From Macrocybe gigantea (Eukaryota; Basidiomycota; Agaricomycetes; Agaricales; Callistosporiaceae), in NCBI GenBank assembly GCA_011319805.1, contig SJRY01000023.1, positions 1-64,000 of the forward strand: 64,000 nt of DNA, written 5' to 3'. Both the position numbers and the translations under genes were made by a program. The first letter of the stretch is position 1. Each line of letters starts with the position of its first letter. Of this stretch, positions 43,658 to 54,968 are shown in pieces. The notes under the pieces are model-generated. The model made no database searches and was not told the DNA's origin. It saw only the letters and a program-made list of their open reading frames with translations.

Positions 43658-45050
43658 TTACGATGCGATGTGCTTGCAATAATGCGTGAAGTATGATGAA
43701 CTAGTCAGGTCTACGTCGTATCGTTGGTCAGCAGCTAAGTTCAAATATTGGACAAAATCAGTCTCCATGGAATCTTGTGTTTGTAGCTCGGATCCTGTGG
43801 GAATATCCAGGAACTGGAAGAGACTTCGTGCATCTGTCGAATGAGACGTGGTCAAGATCCCGAACTCCGAGAATGTTGCAGGCTCGAACGCATGGAAGTA
43901 TTTCGGCAAGTCAGACGTGGCGAGGACGTCCGTCGGAGATGGAGGGTTGTGCGGACCTGAAGGCGAGCTTTGTGAATGGCTAAAATTCCAATCGTATTCA
44001 AACGGAAACGTGGACGGCTTGCAGTCGAACTGAGGATCCACAAATTCGTAGCTTGGAGGTTTTGGAGATATATCCATTTTCTGGATGCCAATTCAGTAAA
44101 CGTTGGAGAGAAAGAGAGGATAGACGCTTACCAGCACCTTGTCCTTTGCGGCAGAGAGACCCGGGGAAGGGGTCCTAGCTTTTTTAGGGTCCCGGGGCTC
44201 TCAGCTTGGATAAGATTCTGTTCAGGAAGCGGACGTTCAAATCCACCCTTTCCGGTACCTTTTCTCGAGCCGGTGGAGAGATGCTTTGGCGTCGAGGACG
44301 ACTGGAGCGTGCACTGTTACCACTAGGTTTCTTTTTCTTCATATTCTTCATCGCTTCTCTGATGTCAGCATCAGACACGCCGTCCATGACTAGATTCGCC
44401 AATCGTCTGCATCGTTCTTCTTCTGCCTCGTCGGCCTTCTTGACCTTCCTTTTGACAGGTTTTTCTCGACGGACACCTGGCGAATAACTATAATCCGGAT
44501 GTTCGAGGCGGTGAAGCTGCTTGCGCTGCTCAGCAAGCTTCTGATACCGAGCGCGCTCCTCCGCGCCGAGATGGTTCCAGCAGTGAGCCGCGATGCGACT
44601 GATATCACGATGATCGCGTTCAATAGGCTGATCTTTCTGCTTTTCTTTGGCCCAGAAGTCAGAACGAAATAGCATGAATGCATTTGGAGGTCGAGAGACA
44701 TGTGCGCCTGGTCGCTGGTGCGAGCTCGACAGTCTGGATGCAGAGGGAGGCCCTTCCGCGAACGATCCGAGAGCAGAAAACGGTTGATGACTAGAAGACG
44801 ATGGTACTGGTGCAGTGACACCATCCGCCAGGCCAGAGTAGGACAAATCGTAGCCTTCCCAGTCGTCTTCTGCTGACGTGATCAGGCATCGGGCTAATTC
44901 CTCCACGTAAAACATACCGGCATAATTTCTCGGCTCTTGCTTCGACAGACGACGGGATCTCCGGAGAGGGAAAGGCGTAGAGCGATGTGCAGGCATTGGG
45001 AATCTTGGCGCAAAGACTGAGCGCTGGGCTGTTCGAAAAAGCCATCGCAC
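43658..45050 (-). CDS. HMG-box (MATA_HMG type) transcription factor
   Basis: Sequence-specific DNA-binding regulator of the kind that in basidiomycetes governs mating or fruiting programmes. The HMG box begins near 44710: HVSRPPNAFMLFRSDFWAKE, then RDISRIAAHCWNHLGAEERA and YQKLAEQRKQLHRLEHPDY, ending YSPGVRREKPVKRKVKKA with a basic nuclear signal. A helical acidic part follows (ADIREAMKNMKKKK) and an Arg/Ser-rich part. After an intron near 44075-44180 the C-terminal exon contains PPSYEFVDPQFDCKPSTFPF and ends TSSSYFTHYCKHIAS. The start at 45050 is the first ATG; the next at 44996 (MPAHRSTPFPLRRSRRL) is a good alternative. No pheromone receptor, pheromone or homeodomain gene is near, so I do not call this a mating-type locus. 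Confidence 0.88.
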
Positions 45051-45574
45051 AAGGGATGCAAAAGCCTTTTCTACCTCCGGACAGACTCTCTGTATTCCGT
45101 CTATTCTCTTTTATTAGAACGGCATGTTCGCCTTGAGGCAGCATGATTAGTGTGACCCTCACGATATCACATTGCTTTCACGGCAATTTGAGAGCTCAAT
45201 CTGCCGATCAGGATCAGTGTTTTTGCTTCCGTTCGATCGAAAATGCAATCACCCCCTGGACAGGGCACAAATGCGTCCTTGACATTGAATGTAAATATTT
45301 GCAAAAATGTAACATTTCGTGTTTGTATACCCAACGACTTTCGATGGAGGTGCACGTATATCAGCCTCGTGTCCTTGCATTATAACTACCGTTTCTAGAA
45401 GAGACATTGAAGGGTCATGAGACACGATGTGCTCATATAAAGTTCTGTGCACCTTTGGGAGATACGTGTGAACGCCGGGGCGCTGTGATAGATTATTGAA
45501 TACATATCATAGCGTCTGAAAGATGTTGCCACGGGGCCATCGTAACCCCTTGACCGCTTTGCAAGAGTGGCCGT
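45051..45574. other. Intergenic interval
   Basis: About 520 bp between the start of the HMG gene and the stop of ROK1, both minus-strand. Probably the HMG promoter. No other feature seen. Confidence 0.45.
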
Positions 45575-47729
45575 CTATGGGCCTTCCTCCGAGTCTTTAT
45601 GGGTAGCCTTTTGCTTCCGTCGCTTCGATCCTGCCACCATATCCTATAATCACCAGGTTGGATTTCAAAGACCGAAGGGACTCGGAAGAAAGGTGAAATT
45701 ACCTCTTCCTGATTGCATCTTTCCTTCCGATCTTTCTCGCCGGGTTGACAAGCTCCCCCCGTTTCACCTTACCCATTAGTTTTCTCCGCATTTTAGAAGG
45801 TTTTGGAAGCTTCAGAATCCAATCGGGTACGGACGAACCCGATTGTAGAAGGACGTTGGCAATACTTTACTCCCAAAGTCAGACATGCGAAAAATAGCAT
45901 GGCAAATTTGCGCACGATTTCAAATAGGGAGCATCTTCGTTCGTGAAGTATGTGATTGCTTTGCCCTCTCGTCCAGCACGACCCGTTCGTCCTAGGTAAA
46001 GGAACTTGTTGAGAGAGACCGTCTTTCAGCATAGCTGCACTTGAAAGCGTACCTATCCGGTGGATATAGCTTTGTACACTGGTCGGGAAGTCGTAATTGA
46101 TAACTTCTCTAACCCCTTTGAAGTCCATTCCTCGGGCCATAACTTCCGTGCTTATCATCACCCAGCTTTCACCTCGACGCATACGAGAAATCGCATTCTC
46201 TCGTTCCTTTTTCGTGAGGCCAGCGTGAAGACAATCAACGTTCGGAATGCCATTCAACACCAACTCCTCCGAAAGCGAAGTTGCACGTGGTTGCGTCGAG
46301 GTGAAGATAAGGACGGGTGGATTGTACGGCTTTGACAGATAGGCGAGCAGTGTCGGAAGCTTTGAGGGGTCATCAGCAACATATGTCAGTGATTGCGCGA
46401 TGAGTGGCAATGGGGTGTCTCTGGAGAACGATGTGTCAGCCACAAACGGGAAAAGTTGGAATAGCTGTGCGCACTTTAATCCGACGACAACTCTGATAGG
46501 ATCATGCAGCATCTCCATTGCAATCTTCTCCGCGTTGGCTGGAAGAGTAGCGCTGAAAACGGCCTTTTGCAGTCGTTCATGTCTACAAGCTGCAACAATT
46601 TCCTGTATTTGGGGCAGGAATTCCGAATCTAACATGCGATCCGCCTCATCCAGCACGAGGTGCTGAACACTGTCGACAAACATGAGGTAAAGCGTAGGCG
46701 GGAAGGTGCATATCACAAAGCTTACTTGTCAAGATTTAAGTTGCCTTCTTGTATGGCTGCGACGAGGCGTAAAGGCGTACTGATAACAACGTCTAACCGG
46801 AAGACAGTAAACTCGGTCTACAATCATGCAATACTTGAAAAGCAGCATCTACGTACCGACTTTGTCTCTAACACTTCTGTCCGCTAGCGTACTTGCAGTT
46901 GCTTTGCTGAACAGCACAACCCTCCATTTTCGACCTTGGGCTAACTTGAGACATTCGTTATGGATTTGATGTGCAAGTTCCCGAGTAGGGGCGACAATTA
47001 AACCCTTACGCCTTGTCCAAAGCCGCTCTTTGCACTGCAAGCGGGGGAAACGAGGTTCGCAAACAAAGGCAAGAGGTAAGATACTGTTTTCCCTGTACCA
47101 GTGGTGAAATGGCTGCGAGATCGCGGGACTACGGTGCCATGAGAGGATTGGACGTGTGTTGTAGGAGGAAGGACATGCCTCTAGCAATATTGGTATTCCG
47201 TGTGCTTGGATGCCCGTCGGATGATCGAAGCCGTGTTGCGAGAGATTAGATAGCAGAAGAGATGATATTTTATACCGCTCCTTGAGTGCAGCAAACGTTT
47301 CTGCGGGCTCAGGAATGTTACAGCCTTTTGCCTTTACTCGATGCCTTGGCGGTCTGGAGGGTCGTTATCTTCTGACTGATCCAGCTCGCCAAAGTCCTCT
47401 TCGTCGGCCTCCTCTTCTTGATCAACTTTCCTTCTCTTTCCACCGCTTTTCCGCCCAGATTCTCAGCTTTTCGTTTTCCGGGTTCGGATTGAGCGTATTT
47501 GAAAAAATCCAGTTCCGGTGGTATTTCAGCGCCATCCACCTTTTGAGCAACCTCCTTGGCGTTTACTTTTTTGGTCTGCTGTACTCCGGGAACACCGTTT
47601 GAATTATCGCATTTCAGTATTTAGCCCAGATGTCAGAGACAACGACCTCACGTTGAAAAGTTTGACATCGTCCTTGAAACGGCTTTTATTGAAGACACCT
47701 CCTCTGGTGAGCAATTGAAAGGCTTCCAT
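45575..47729 (-). CDS. ROK1: DEAD-box RNA helicase ROK1/DDX52 (several apparent one-base frame breaks)
   Basis: Nucleolar helicase for 18S rRNA maturation in the small-subunit processome. The start at 47729 gives [19 protein letters not shown]; after an intron come PELDFFKYA, an acidic stretch, [14 protein letters not shown] and [18 protein letters not shown] (Q motif). The Walker motif [18 protein letters not shown], then [83 protein letters not shown] and [19 protein letters not shown] follow. The ending is [20 protein letters not shown] ... IRKR, spliced to [14 protein letters not shown]. The N-terminal half changes frame at 47460-47461, 47356-47357, 47102 and 47003-47005, and again at the last splice (about 45702); each needs one extra base. 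A probable GC-AG intron is at 47129-47178. ROK1 is essential in yeast, so sequence error is more likely than a pseudogene. Confidence 0.88.
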
Positions 47730-48331
47730 TGTTTTGTTTAAACAAGACAGTCCTGCAAAGCGCAAAATGCGTTTATTGGAATCGTTTCAAGGCTGACGTA
47801 AGCATACCATGTGGAAAAATCCGTTCATGCTATGCTTCTGGACGGATCATTTCGAGCTGGCTATGGTCATATGTCTCTTGTATCAAGGATACTTCTCCGC
47901 CGGACCGCCCCACGGACAAGCAGTGTGCTGGTGTTCCGAGCGTTACGTCCTTGCCTATCCTGCGGCGAAAACCATTCCATGATAACACACCCCGCTTCCC
48001 CAAACGCCCCGCACACATCAGCATGATTTTCTGCATGACCAATAACACGTATTGGAGACCATGAATGTTTTCGAGGAGGCAATACACCATCAACCGTGCA
48101 CATTGCACGATTCAATATGACAGACTATCTTAGGGAGGATTCTTATGATTTTGGCGCAACTGCCGCTCGTGACTTGCTCTCAGGCCCGAACTTACAGACA
48201 ACTTCTTCCGATGACACAGATGACGCAGCAAAATAAATCGCTCGCTATCCGGATTTTGTCCGTTGTTCCACGAGGGTGGAATCATTTGATCCTGCGACGA
48301 GATAAATACGAAGTTGGATTTAATGATCTCG
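47730..48331. other. Divergent promoter interval between ROK1 and GH43
   Basis: About 600 bp between two divergent starts. No gene recognised. It likely holds the promoter of a constitutive gene on one side and a substrate-regulated secreted enzyme on the other. Confidence 0.45.
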
Positions 48332-50455
48332 ATGATGGCTTTCTTTCTCTCTCTGTTAGCGTTGACATTGACATTATCTGCCATTTCGGAGGCAGCGGTT
48401 ATTGTTCCCGGTGCGACTTGGACTGACACCAGTGGCAATGTCATTCAAGCACACGGAGGTGGCCTTATGAAAGTTGGTATCACTGGAGATCTGTCTTAGC
48501 GCAAGCAAATACGACTAACTACACTGCCTATAGGTTGGGTCGACCTATTACTGGCTCGGGGAAGATAAAGCGCATAATAGCGGGCTGTTCCGTGCTGTTT
48601 CATGCTACACGGTTTTCGCTCTGCCTTCGATGGTATGGAAATAGGTTCTGAGGTCCTTTACTATGCAGTCCACGGACCTCGTCGGCTGGACGCGTCAGAA
48701 CGATGCTCTCACTCCGATCAGTGGCACCATGATTTCTACCTCGAATATCGTAGAACGCCCCAAAGGTACTCGTCTTCATTAATGCGAACTATCTCTAGCT
48801 CAATTTACTTTTCAGTTGTTTTCAACAAAGCTGTGAGCAACGACAATGATGTTAAAACTTTGAGCTTTAACTCCGCACGCTAGAATTCGGAATATGTCAT
48901 GTGGTTCCACTCAGACACGTCCAAGTGGGCGATTCCTACCAGAGATACTCCACTGTAGCTGACTTTTTTGAAAGCTACGGGGCTGCTCAAGTCGGTGTTG
49001 CAACTGCGAAGACGCCATGCGGCCCGTATTCATACCGCGGCAGCTTCAAACCTCTGGGCGCGGATTCTCGAGATATGGGTTTATTCCAAGATGGTACGGA
49101 TCTGAACGATGTAAGGCGTCTGATCTGACATCTGTGCACAGACGATGGTCTGGTTTCAGAATTCAAAGTTATGAGATGAATAACCTATGCCATGACAGCC
49201 GCCCAAACAACATACTTGCTTTACGCCTCTGATAACAATCAGAACTTCAAGATTTCCCGACTGGACGCCAATTATTACAATGTTGTTTCCCAAGTTAGCG
49301 TTCTAAGCGGTTCGTGGTTGGTCCTGCTTATGCTGTGCTAGATCGTATGAATACCTCTCCAGGATCTACGTTGGAATCCCCTGGTATCATCAAGAGAAAT
49401 GGCGTAAACACTTACATTCTCCTGCGATGTCATTGCATCTCAGCCAAACTTTAGATCTACTATCTGTTCGCCTCTCATACTACCGGATGGGATCCCAATC
49501 CCAATAAATTCTTCACGGCATCGGTACGCGGTCTTGCTGAGGTGCACGATTTGCATAGTGCTGATGGGTTTCTTAGTCTTTGGCTGGGCCATGGTCCGCC
49601 CAGGCAGACATTGCGCCCTCGGCCACCCGCACATACTTTTCGCAGAATACCTATGATATGCTCCTTAGTCAGAACGCTGCCATCTACATGGGAGACCGCT
49701 GGCGACCTTCTTTGCTAGGGAGTAGCCGATACATGTGGTTCCCTCTTTCATGGGCTTCTGGAAGTCCTCAGATCGTTCCTGCTGATGTCTGGAGTGTGAA
49801 TTTATCCGCTGGCACATATGCCGTCGCGACTGGGACTACATACGAAGCCGAAGCTGGGACTATAAGCGGGCCAGCTCAGATCTTGTCTGATTCGTCGTTC
49901 TCGGGCGGCAAAGCTGTCGGTTGGCTTGGTATGGATTTCCTTGATGGCATATTGAGCAGTGTGCTGAAGGGTGTTGCTTCTACAGGTAATGGAGGATCCG
50001 TCACCATCAACAATGTACAGGGTACAGGGTCTCCGCAATGGGTTGCATTGTACTATGCAAATGGTAGGTTTTTTTCTTTTCCTTCAGCGGGTCTACACTT
50101 ATACCTTATACGCATCTCAACTCTTTACCCGAATTAGGCGATTCAACGTGGCGTAACACCACAGTCAGGTAAGCGGGGAAACGAATGCAGGCCAAGGACA
50201 ATTGTCTGAGAGGTTCGCCAGCGTTAATGGTGGAGCAAGCGTCCTCGTAGACCAGCCAAATACCGGAGGGGGACATGTCCTTCTATCTGTCCCTGTGAAA
50301 CTCACCTTGAGGAGCGGGTCAAATTCCTTGATTTTTGCTTCCGGTCAAAGCAGTACGTTTGATTATGTTTCTAGGAGATGGCAGTTGTGAACGGGTCTCT
50401 CTTCTCAGGTTATGCAGCTGATTTGGATAAAATCATCGTATATACTGCGACGTGA
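48332..50455 (+). CDS. Secreted GH43 exo-beta-1,3-galactanase with CBM35
   Basis: Extracellular enzyme that releases galactose from the beta-1,3-galactan core of arabinogalactan proteins. The start at 48332 gives a signal peptide (MMAFFLSLLALTLTLSAISEA). The GH43 five-blade fold is encoded in about ten short exons: GGGLMKVG, STYYWLGEDKAHNSGLF, STDLVGWTRQNDALTP, NIVERPKV, EYVMWFHSDTSNYGAAQVGV, CGPYSYRGSFKPLG, SRDMGLFQDD, TYLLYASDNNQNFKISRLD, STLESPGIIKRNGIYYLFAS, HTTGWDPNPNKFFTAS, GPWSAQADIAPS, FSQNTYDMLL, WRPSLLGSSRYMWFPL. A C-terminal CBM35 follows (YEAEAGTISGPAQILSDSSF ... VTINNVQG-like VTINNV, ending LDKIIVYTAT). The layout matches the Phanerochaete galactanase class, which lacks the usual catalytic-base Asp and uses a Gln; FSQNTYD carries the candidate. 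All splices I followed keep frame. Confidence 0.9.
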
Positions 50456-50528
50456 TAAATGTTGTTTACCTTACCTAAACAATGATATCATTAAGGAGTG
50501 TCAACGTGGTTCGACAATATAAGCTGAC

Positions 50529-52130
50529 ATGCCAGAACTGCCAGGTAGCTTTATTGCTTGTTGTTCGAACCTTCCGTACTTACCTGTCATTTCAAGAAGT
50601 GCAACGTGTAACGGAACTGATACGCTCTGTCGGCAGAGGGAAACGAATCGCTAAAGTGGAGACTGTAGACGACAAGCTCGTCTTCTCAGGTGTGACTCAT
50701 AAAGATTTTGTAAGTCTTGCTATAAAGGTCTTCCAACATATTACATTTAACGAACCAATACGAGGCCCGTGAGTTGGCCGGAAGAACCCTCAAGGACACG
50801 GGAAGATATGGTACAGGAGCTCGCTTTGCCACCCAAACCTTCGCCTTGCGAGCTTATTTCTTGCAGGAAAGTACTTTTACATCTTACTCAGCGGCGAAGG
50901 AAAACACCCCGTTTTGCATTTTGGAATGACCGGTATGATTCAAGTGCGTCGGGAAGCTAATTTTTACGGACAGAGGCTAAGGATTTCGATTTGCGGAATG
51001 TTTAAAGGTCAAAGGCCAACTTCCGACTCATTATAAGGAAACTCCGAAATGGGCCAGCAGCACAGATTGGCCACCGCGTTTTTACAAAGTTAGTTTAGTG
51101 CGCTTCGTCCCACTTGGCTTTAATCAAAGCTTTCTGGTCTCCCAGTTCATCCTGCATCTAGCCGAGAAGGATGGATCGGTGTTGCAGCTCGCATTCATGG
51201 ATGTGCGTCGGCTAGGGCGAATTCGGCTTTGTTTGGACCCTCTGAACGAACCTCCTATCTCGGCATTGGGTTTTGATCCCATTCTCTCAATGCCTTCACT
51301 GGATGATTTTACTAGAATGGTATCCAAGAGGACGTGTCCCGTCAAAGCGCTTCTCCTCGACCAGTCTTTCAGCGCAGGTGTGGGCAATTGGGTAGCGGTA
51401 CTTGTTTTGGCCCACACTCCGTTCGATGTCGGCATGTTGACTTCGATTAAGATGAAATTTTGTATCATTCTAGGATACACCCAGAGCAACGCTGCAACAC
51501 TTTGTTGGAAGAACAGTTGCAGGCGCTCCATCATCAAACCTCGGAAGTGTGCCGCATAGCGGTCTCCGTCAACGCAGATGATACCAAGTTTCCTGAAAGT
51601 TGGCTGTTCAAGCATCGCTGGGTATGTGGCCGCGTATGCACCTCGTCCTCTCACCGCTCACCTGAGAGAAAGGGCAAAGGCAAGAAAGAGAAGCATACAT
51701 TGAAACTGGTTCGTCCACTTTCCTTTGTTCTCTCGAGTAAATTCTGATCGGTGTTATAGCCATCCGGAAAGCCTGCAACGATAAAATGGGCAACAGTTGC
51801 AGGACGGACATCGGCATTCGTTGCTGAGCTACAGAACGTTTTCCAAGGTACAGCAGCCAAGCTGGTGGGTATTTATTTTTTATTTCTTTCCTTGCTCTTA
51901 GGCCGGTCATCAGAGCGATTTGACGGCTCTCAGCGAATCAGATTCAGAGCAGAAACGTGAAGTGCGGAAACGCAAACGGAAGGTTGTTGCCCTTCCTGAC
52001 TCACTATCGAATGTCTGGATGCTCACATCCATATTCCAAGGTCCCGAGAAAAGCCAATGCCAAAGAGATGAAGCAAGTTACTGAAAGCGAAGATGCCCCT
52101 GCGACAAAGACGAAACGGCAAAGAAAATGA
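50529..52130 (+). CDS. Formamidopyrimidine-DNA glycosylase (Fpg/Nei family)
   Basis: Bifunctional base-excision repair enzyme for oxidised purines. The true start is at 50529: MPELPE, whose Pro2 is the catalytic residue after Met removal; an intron (GTAGCT...AAG) then joins VQRVTELIRSVGRGKRIAKV. Further segments: LVFSGVTHKDF, ELAGRTLKDTGRYGKYFYIL, HPVLHFGMTGMIQ, ETPKWASSTDWPPRFYK, LQLAFMDVRRLGRIRL, SLGFDP-like ALGFDPILSMPSLDDF, CPVKALLLDQSFSAGVGNWV, then DEILYHSRIHPEQRCNTL, VNADDTKFPESWLFKHRW and PSGKPATIKWATVAGRTSAF. There is no zinc finger, as in fungal and plant members. The tail is basic (RKRKRK ... TKTKRQRK), a nuclear signal. The intron after GNWVA (donor at 51398) leaves the frame one base short; a third G in the GG run at 51397-51398 would restore VADEILYHSR. 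Confidence 0.92.
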
Positions 52131-52167
52131 AGAGTGCATGAAAAAAAAATACGTGTGGGGAGTATTA

Positions 52168-54655
52168 TCATTCATTGTCCTCTTCCTCTTCCTCTTCGCT
52201 GTATTCCTCGGCTTCGTCGTCAATGAAGCCATTCATAGTTGGGGAATCGTCGTCGTCATCCTCTTCGTCGTCATATTCCTCATCTAACTCCTCGTCGCTC
52301 TCCTCCTCCAAATCACTGTCCTGCCCAATTCAACATCCTCCAGACTACCTTCCTCGTCGGCGCTCTCAACCTCCGCTTCCATTTGTTCATCCTCTTCACT
52401 CTCGCTCTCGCCTTCGGCGTATCTCATTACGGTTTGCTCCTGCTTGCCAGAGGCATCTTTGTTTTTTCGTAGAGCCAAAGGTGCAGGAGCAACTGAGGAT
52501 CGCATCTCAATCTGGGATAGGACCATGTCAAGACGCCCGCTAAGCGATAGCAGACTTTCTTGCAGGGAGAGTCGCGACGTAAGCGTCGCATGCAGGCCAG
52601 ACAGGCGGGCCACGAGATCGGGTATCTGCTCCTGTATATCAAGACAATGTTTCAAAAACGGAATTGCAAACAAAGGCTTACGGTCATTAGATGGCCGCTG
52701 TGAACAACCAGTGTTGCCTTGATCCAAGATATCAAACCCATTCCCCTCTGTGAACTTGCACCTCCACCGCCACCTTTCATGTTGACTGCACGAGCGCCTC
52801 TGCCTAAACGTTCGGTACATGCGATTATTAGTGGCACGGCGAGTTGCGGAGGTAGTCTCTTGACCGTGTTGCGAATGAGATTCTGGTCTGTATGGGCCAG
52901 ACACATCTCAAGAAGACGAGAATCGGACGAATGTAGCGCCTGTATCAGCGTACGCGTGAGCGAGTTGGCGGGTACGCTTTGGTCCTTTTTCTTGCTTTGT
53001 TTCGTTTGCTTCTTGGGTGACTCGTCGTCACTTTCGGAGATGGGTCTGACCTCACCAGAGAGAGCGGTCAGCCGTTGGCCGAGGCTCAGCTCGGCGAGAT
53101 CGACGTCCAGCTCGCCCTCGACGTTGCGTTCCACAAGCGCCTCCATCTCCTCGTCCTGCGCAAGCTGAACTCCCGATGCAACCGCCAGCGACGGGTTCTC
53201 AGCATATCGTTGTAGCGAAAGACCCTGCCAATTTACAGATCACGTCAATACGAAAAATATGTGTATAGACGCTCAATATGCTCACGGTGCTTGATGCTGC
53301 CTCGAACGATGTAACAGTCACATCATCCAGCCGCACATCGGCTAAGAATTCCCCTGCAGGGCTCAAATACCGCTGAACAATGCTGATGAGATATATGCTG
53401 ACGTCGGAACGTTAGAGGATACTCACCACAGTGTCAAATACCAATCTTACACCACCAACAAGACGAGCGATTCGTATGCTCCCCTCCTCACCCGCTAGGA
53501 ACGATGCATCTATCACTCTGCCTGAAGACATCAGGTTTTTATCTGTAGGGACAGAGATGTTACTCCGTGAATGCAGTGTGGGTATTCTATGTGGTGTCCG
53601 ATTTGTGCTTGCTGGGGTGAGAGTTCAAAGGGGATGGGAAAGAGGGATATTCTACCAGATGCTGAGACAGTGAGCAAAGTTTGCTTCGAGCCAGAACTGG
53701 TATATTTTTGAGTGATGGATAGTGAGAAGTTGCGGACGTCCGACTCCAGAGGAACAGACGCCACAGGCTTGCCCTCCAAGGCCGCCCCGTCCGGCGTTTC
53801 CCACATGTATAAAAATCGATCCCCCTCTGCCCGGGACAAGAAGCGCGTCGATGGTTTCGTTGACGCGTCCCACTTCAGATCCTTGATGGGCGATGCATGG
53901 CCAGTGAAGGATGCGATGTCAGCCGGTCTTTTCATTTCCAGACCTGTGTGTGTTAGAGGCAATGATAAAAGTCGGATACTGTGATGTGCGACGAGGACGT
54001 CTGTCCTTTCGTCGTCGGTCTTTGGCCGCACGGCCATGGACGTGTAAGGTATTCTGTCGTCATTCTTCCAGCTGCCCACAATCTCATTTTTTTGAGCATT
54101 CCAAAGACGCACTGTTCCGTCTGATCCAGATGCCCATATAGTAGGTGTGCCCCCATTCTCGACTAGTATGACGGAAAGGATTTCAGCGGTGCTGGAGGAA
54201 TCAGACAATGTGCGTAAGACGCGGCCATGGGATGGAGAGAAAAGCAGGATAGATCCATCCGTGAGACCCAAAATGACCACATCGATGGCTTTGTTTCCCT
54301 GCAACTCCTCCGGCGCGGAACCGATCCGCTTTTTCCTCTTCTTTTTAGTAGGCGAGGCTTCTGCCGCAGTGGACTGACCGTCAAACGGGTCGAACGCGGC
54401 CCAGGTCAAAGCAGAAACGCGCGCAAAGTCAACGACATATTCTGCTACCGACTGCCCAGAGACGGTATCGTAAACACGTAGCCGATGCTTGTCGACAGCA
54501 AGGGAGACGAAGGCAAAGTGGGTGGCCTTGGGTGAGAAGGCGGAGAGTGAGGTGAGTTGGGTCGCGTCCTCGACGACGGGGTGGGAAATGACTGAAGTAG
54601 ATGCGGGACGACCTTTCGGTGGTTTTGAGCGGCCTTTCCTGGACTTTGTCGCCAT
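52168..54655 (-). CDS. UTP5: UTP5/WDR43-like small-subunit processome protein
   Basis: Nucleolar t-UTP/UTPA component needed for pre-18S rRNA processing and rDNA transcription. The start at 54655 gives a basic N-terminus (MATKSRKGRSKPPKGRP). A WD40 propeller follows: LSAFSPKATHFAFVSL, LRVYDTVSGQSVAEY, LGLTDGSILLFSPSHG, IWASGSDGTVRLWNAQKNE, SFTGHASPIKDLKWD, LLTVSASGRISLFPIP. After introns comes the Utp12-type helical domain: LGQRLTALSGEV, SLTRTLIQALHSSDSRLLEM, RLPPQLAVPLIIACTERLG and WIKATLVVHSGHLMT, then LVARLSGLHATLTSRLSLQ. The C-terminus is a long Asp/Glu tail. The tail frame breaks at the CCC run 52324-52326 (GGG on the coding strand); one more G gives VELGQDSDLEEESDEE and the stop at 52168-52170. 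Stops of this gene and of the DNA glycosylase are only 37 bp apart. Confidence 0.9.
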
Positions 54656-54968
54656 CGTCGAGCTCGAGAGCAGTAGTGGGCCTCGAAAAAAAGTTGGGAT
54701 GATGGATCACGTGGGCGGCTACTGGATTAGATTGCACCGCCGATCAGCAGCCTCATCCTTGTCCTCCAGCTCGGACTTTTGACGACAACAGCGCTTCGCC
54801 ACAATCGCCGTTAAACGAGCCCTGGTCGACGGACAACGTCCGTCTTGTACTCTCATAGTTGCCTTTTTGCTCTTGTACTATCAGTCACCCATATAAACAA
54901 CACCGGAACACCTTTCTTTTTCCCTGACCAACTCACGTTTCCATCCAAAAACCCGCGAGCATCCCGAC
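54656..54968. other. Bidirectional promoter interval between UTP5 and PHO85
   Basis: 313 bp between divergent starts. A CACGTG-containing stretch (GATCACGTGGG on the plus strand, about 54704-54714) lies between them. CACGTG is the core site of yeast PHO4-type bHLH factors, suggestive beside a PHO85 gene but common by chance. Confidence 0.5.

Noticed and set aside
43658..45050. HMG-box gene as a mating-type locus
   Set aside because: No homeodomain pair, pheromone receptor, pheromone precursor or usual flanking markers are present within the window.
52175..52543. A serine-only plus-strand frame of about 120 residues
   Set aside because: It is the antisense of the Asp/Glu-coding tail of UTP5; GAA/GAG/GAC codons read as Ser-rich on the other strand.
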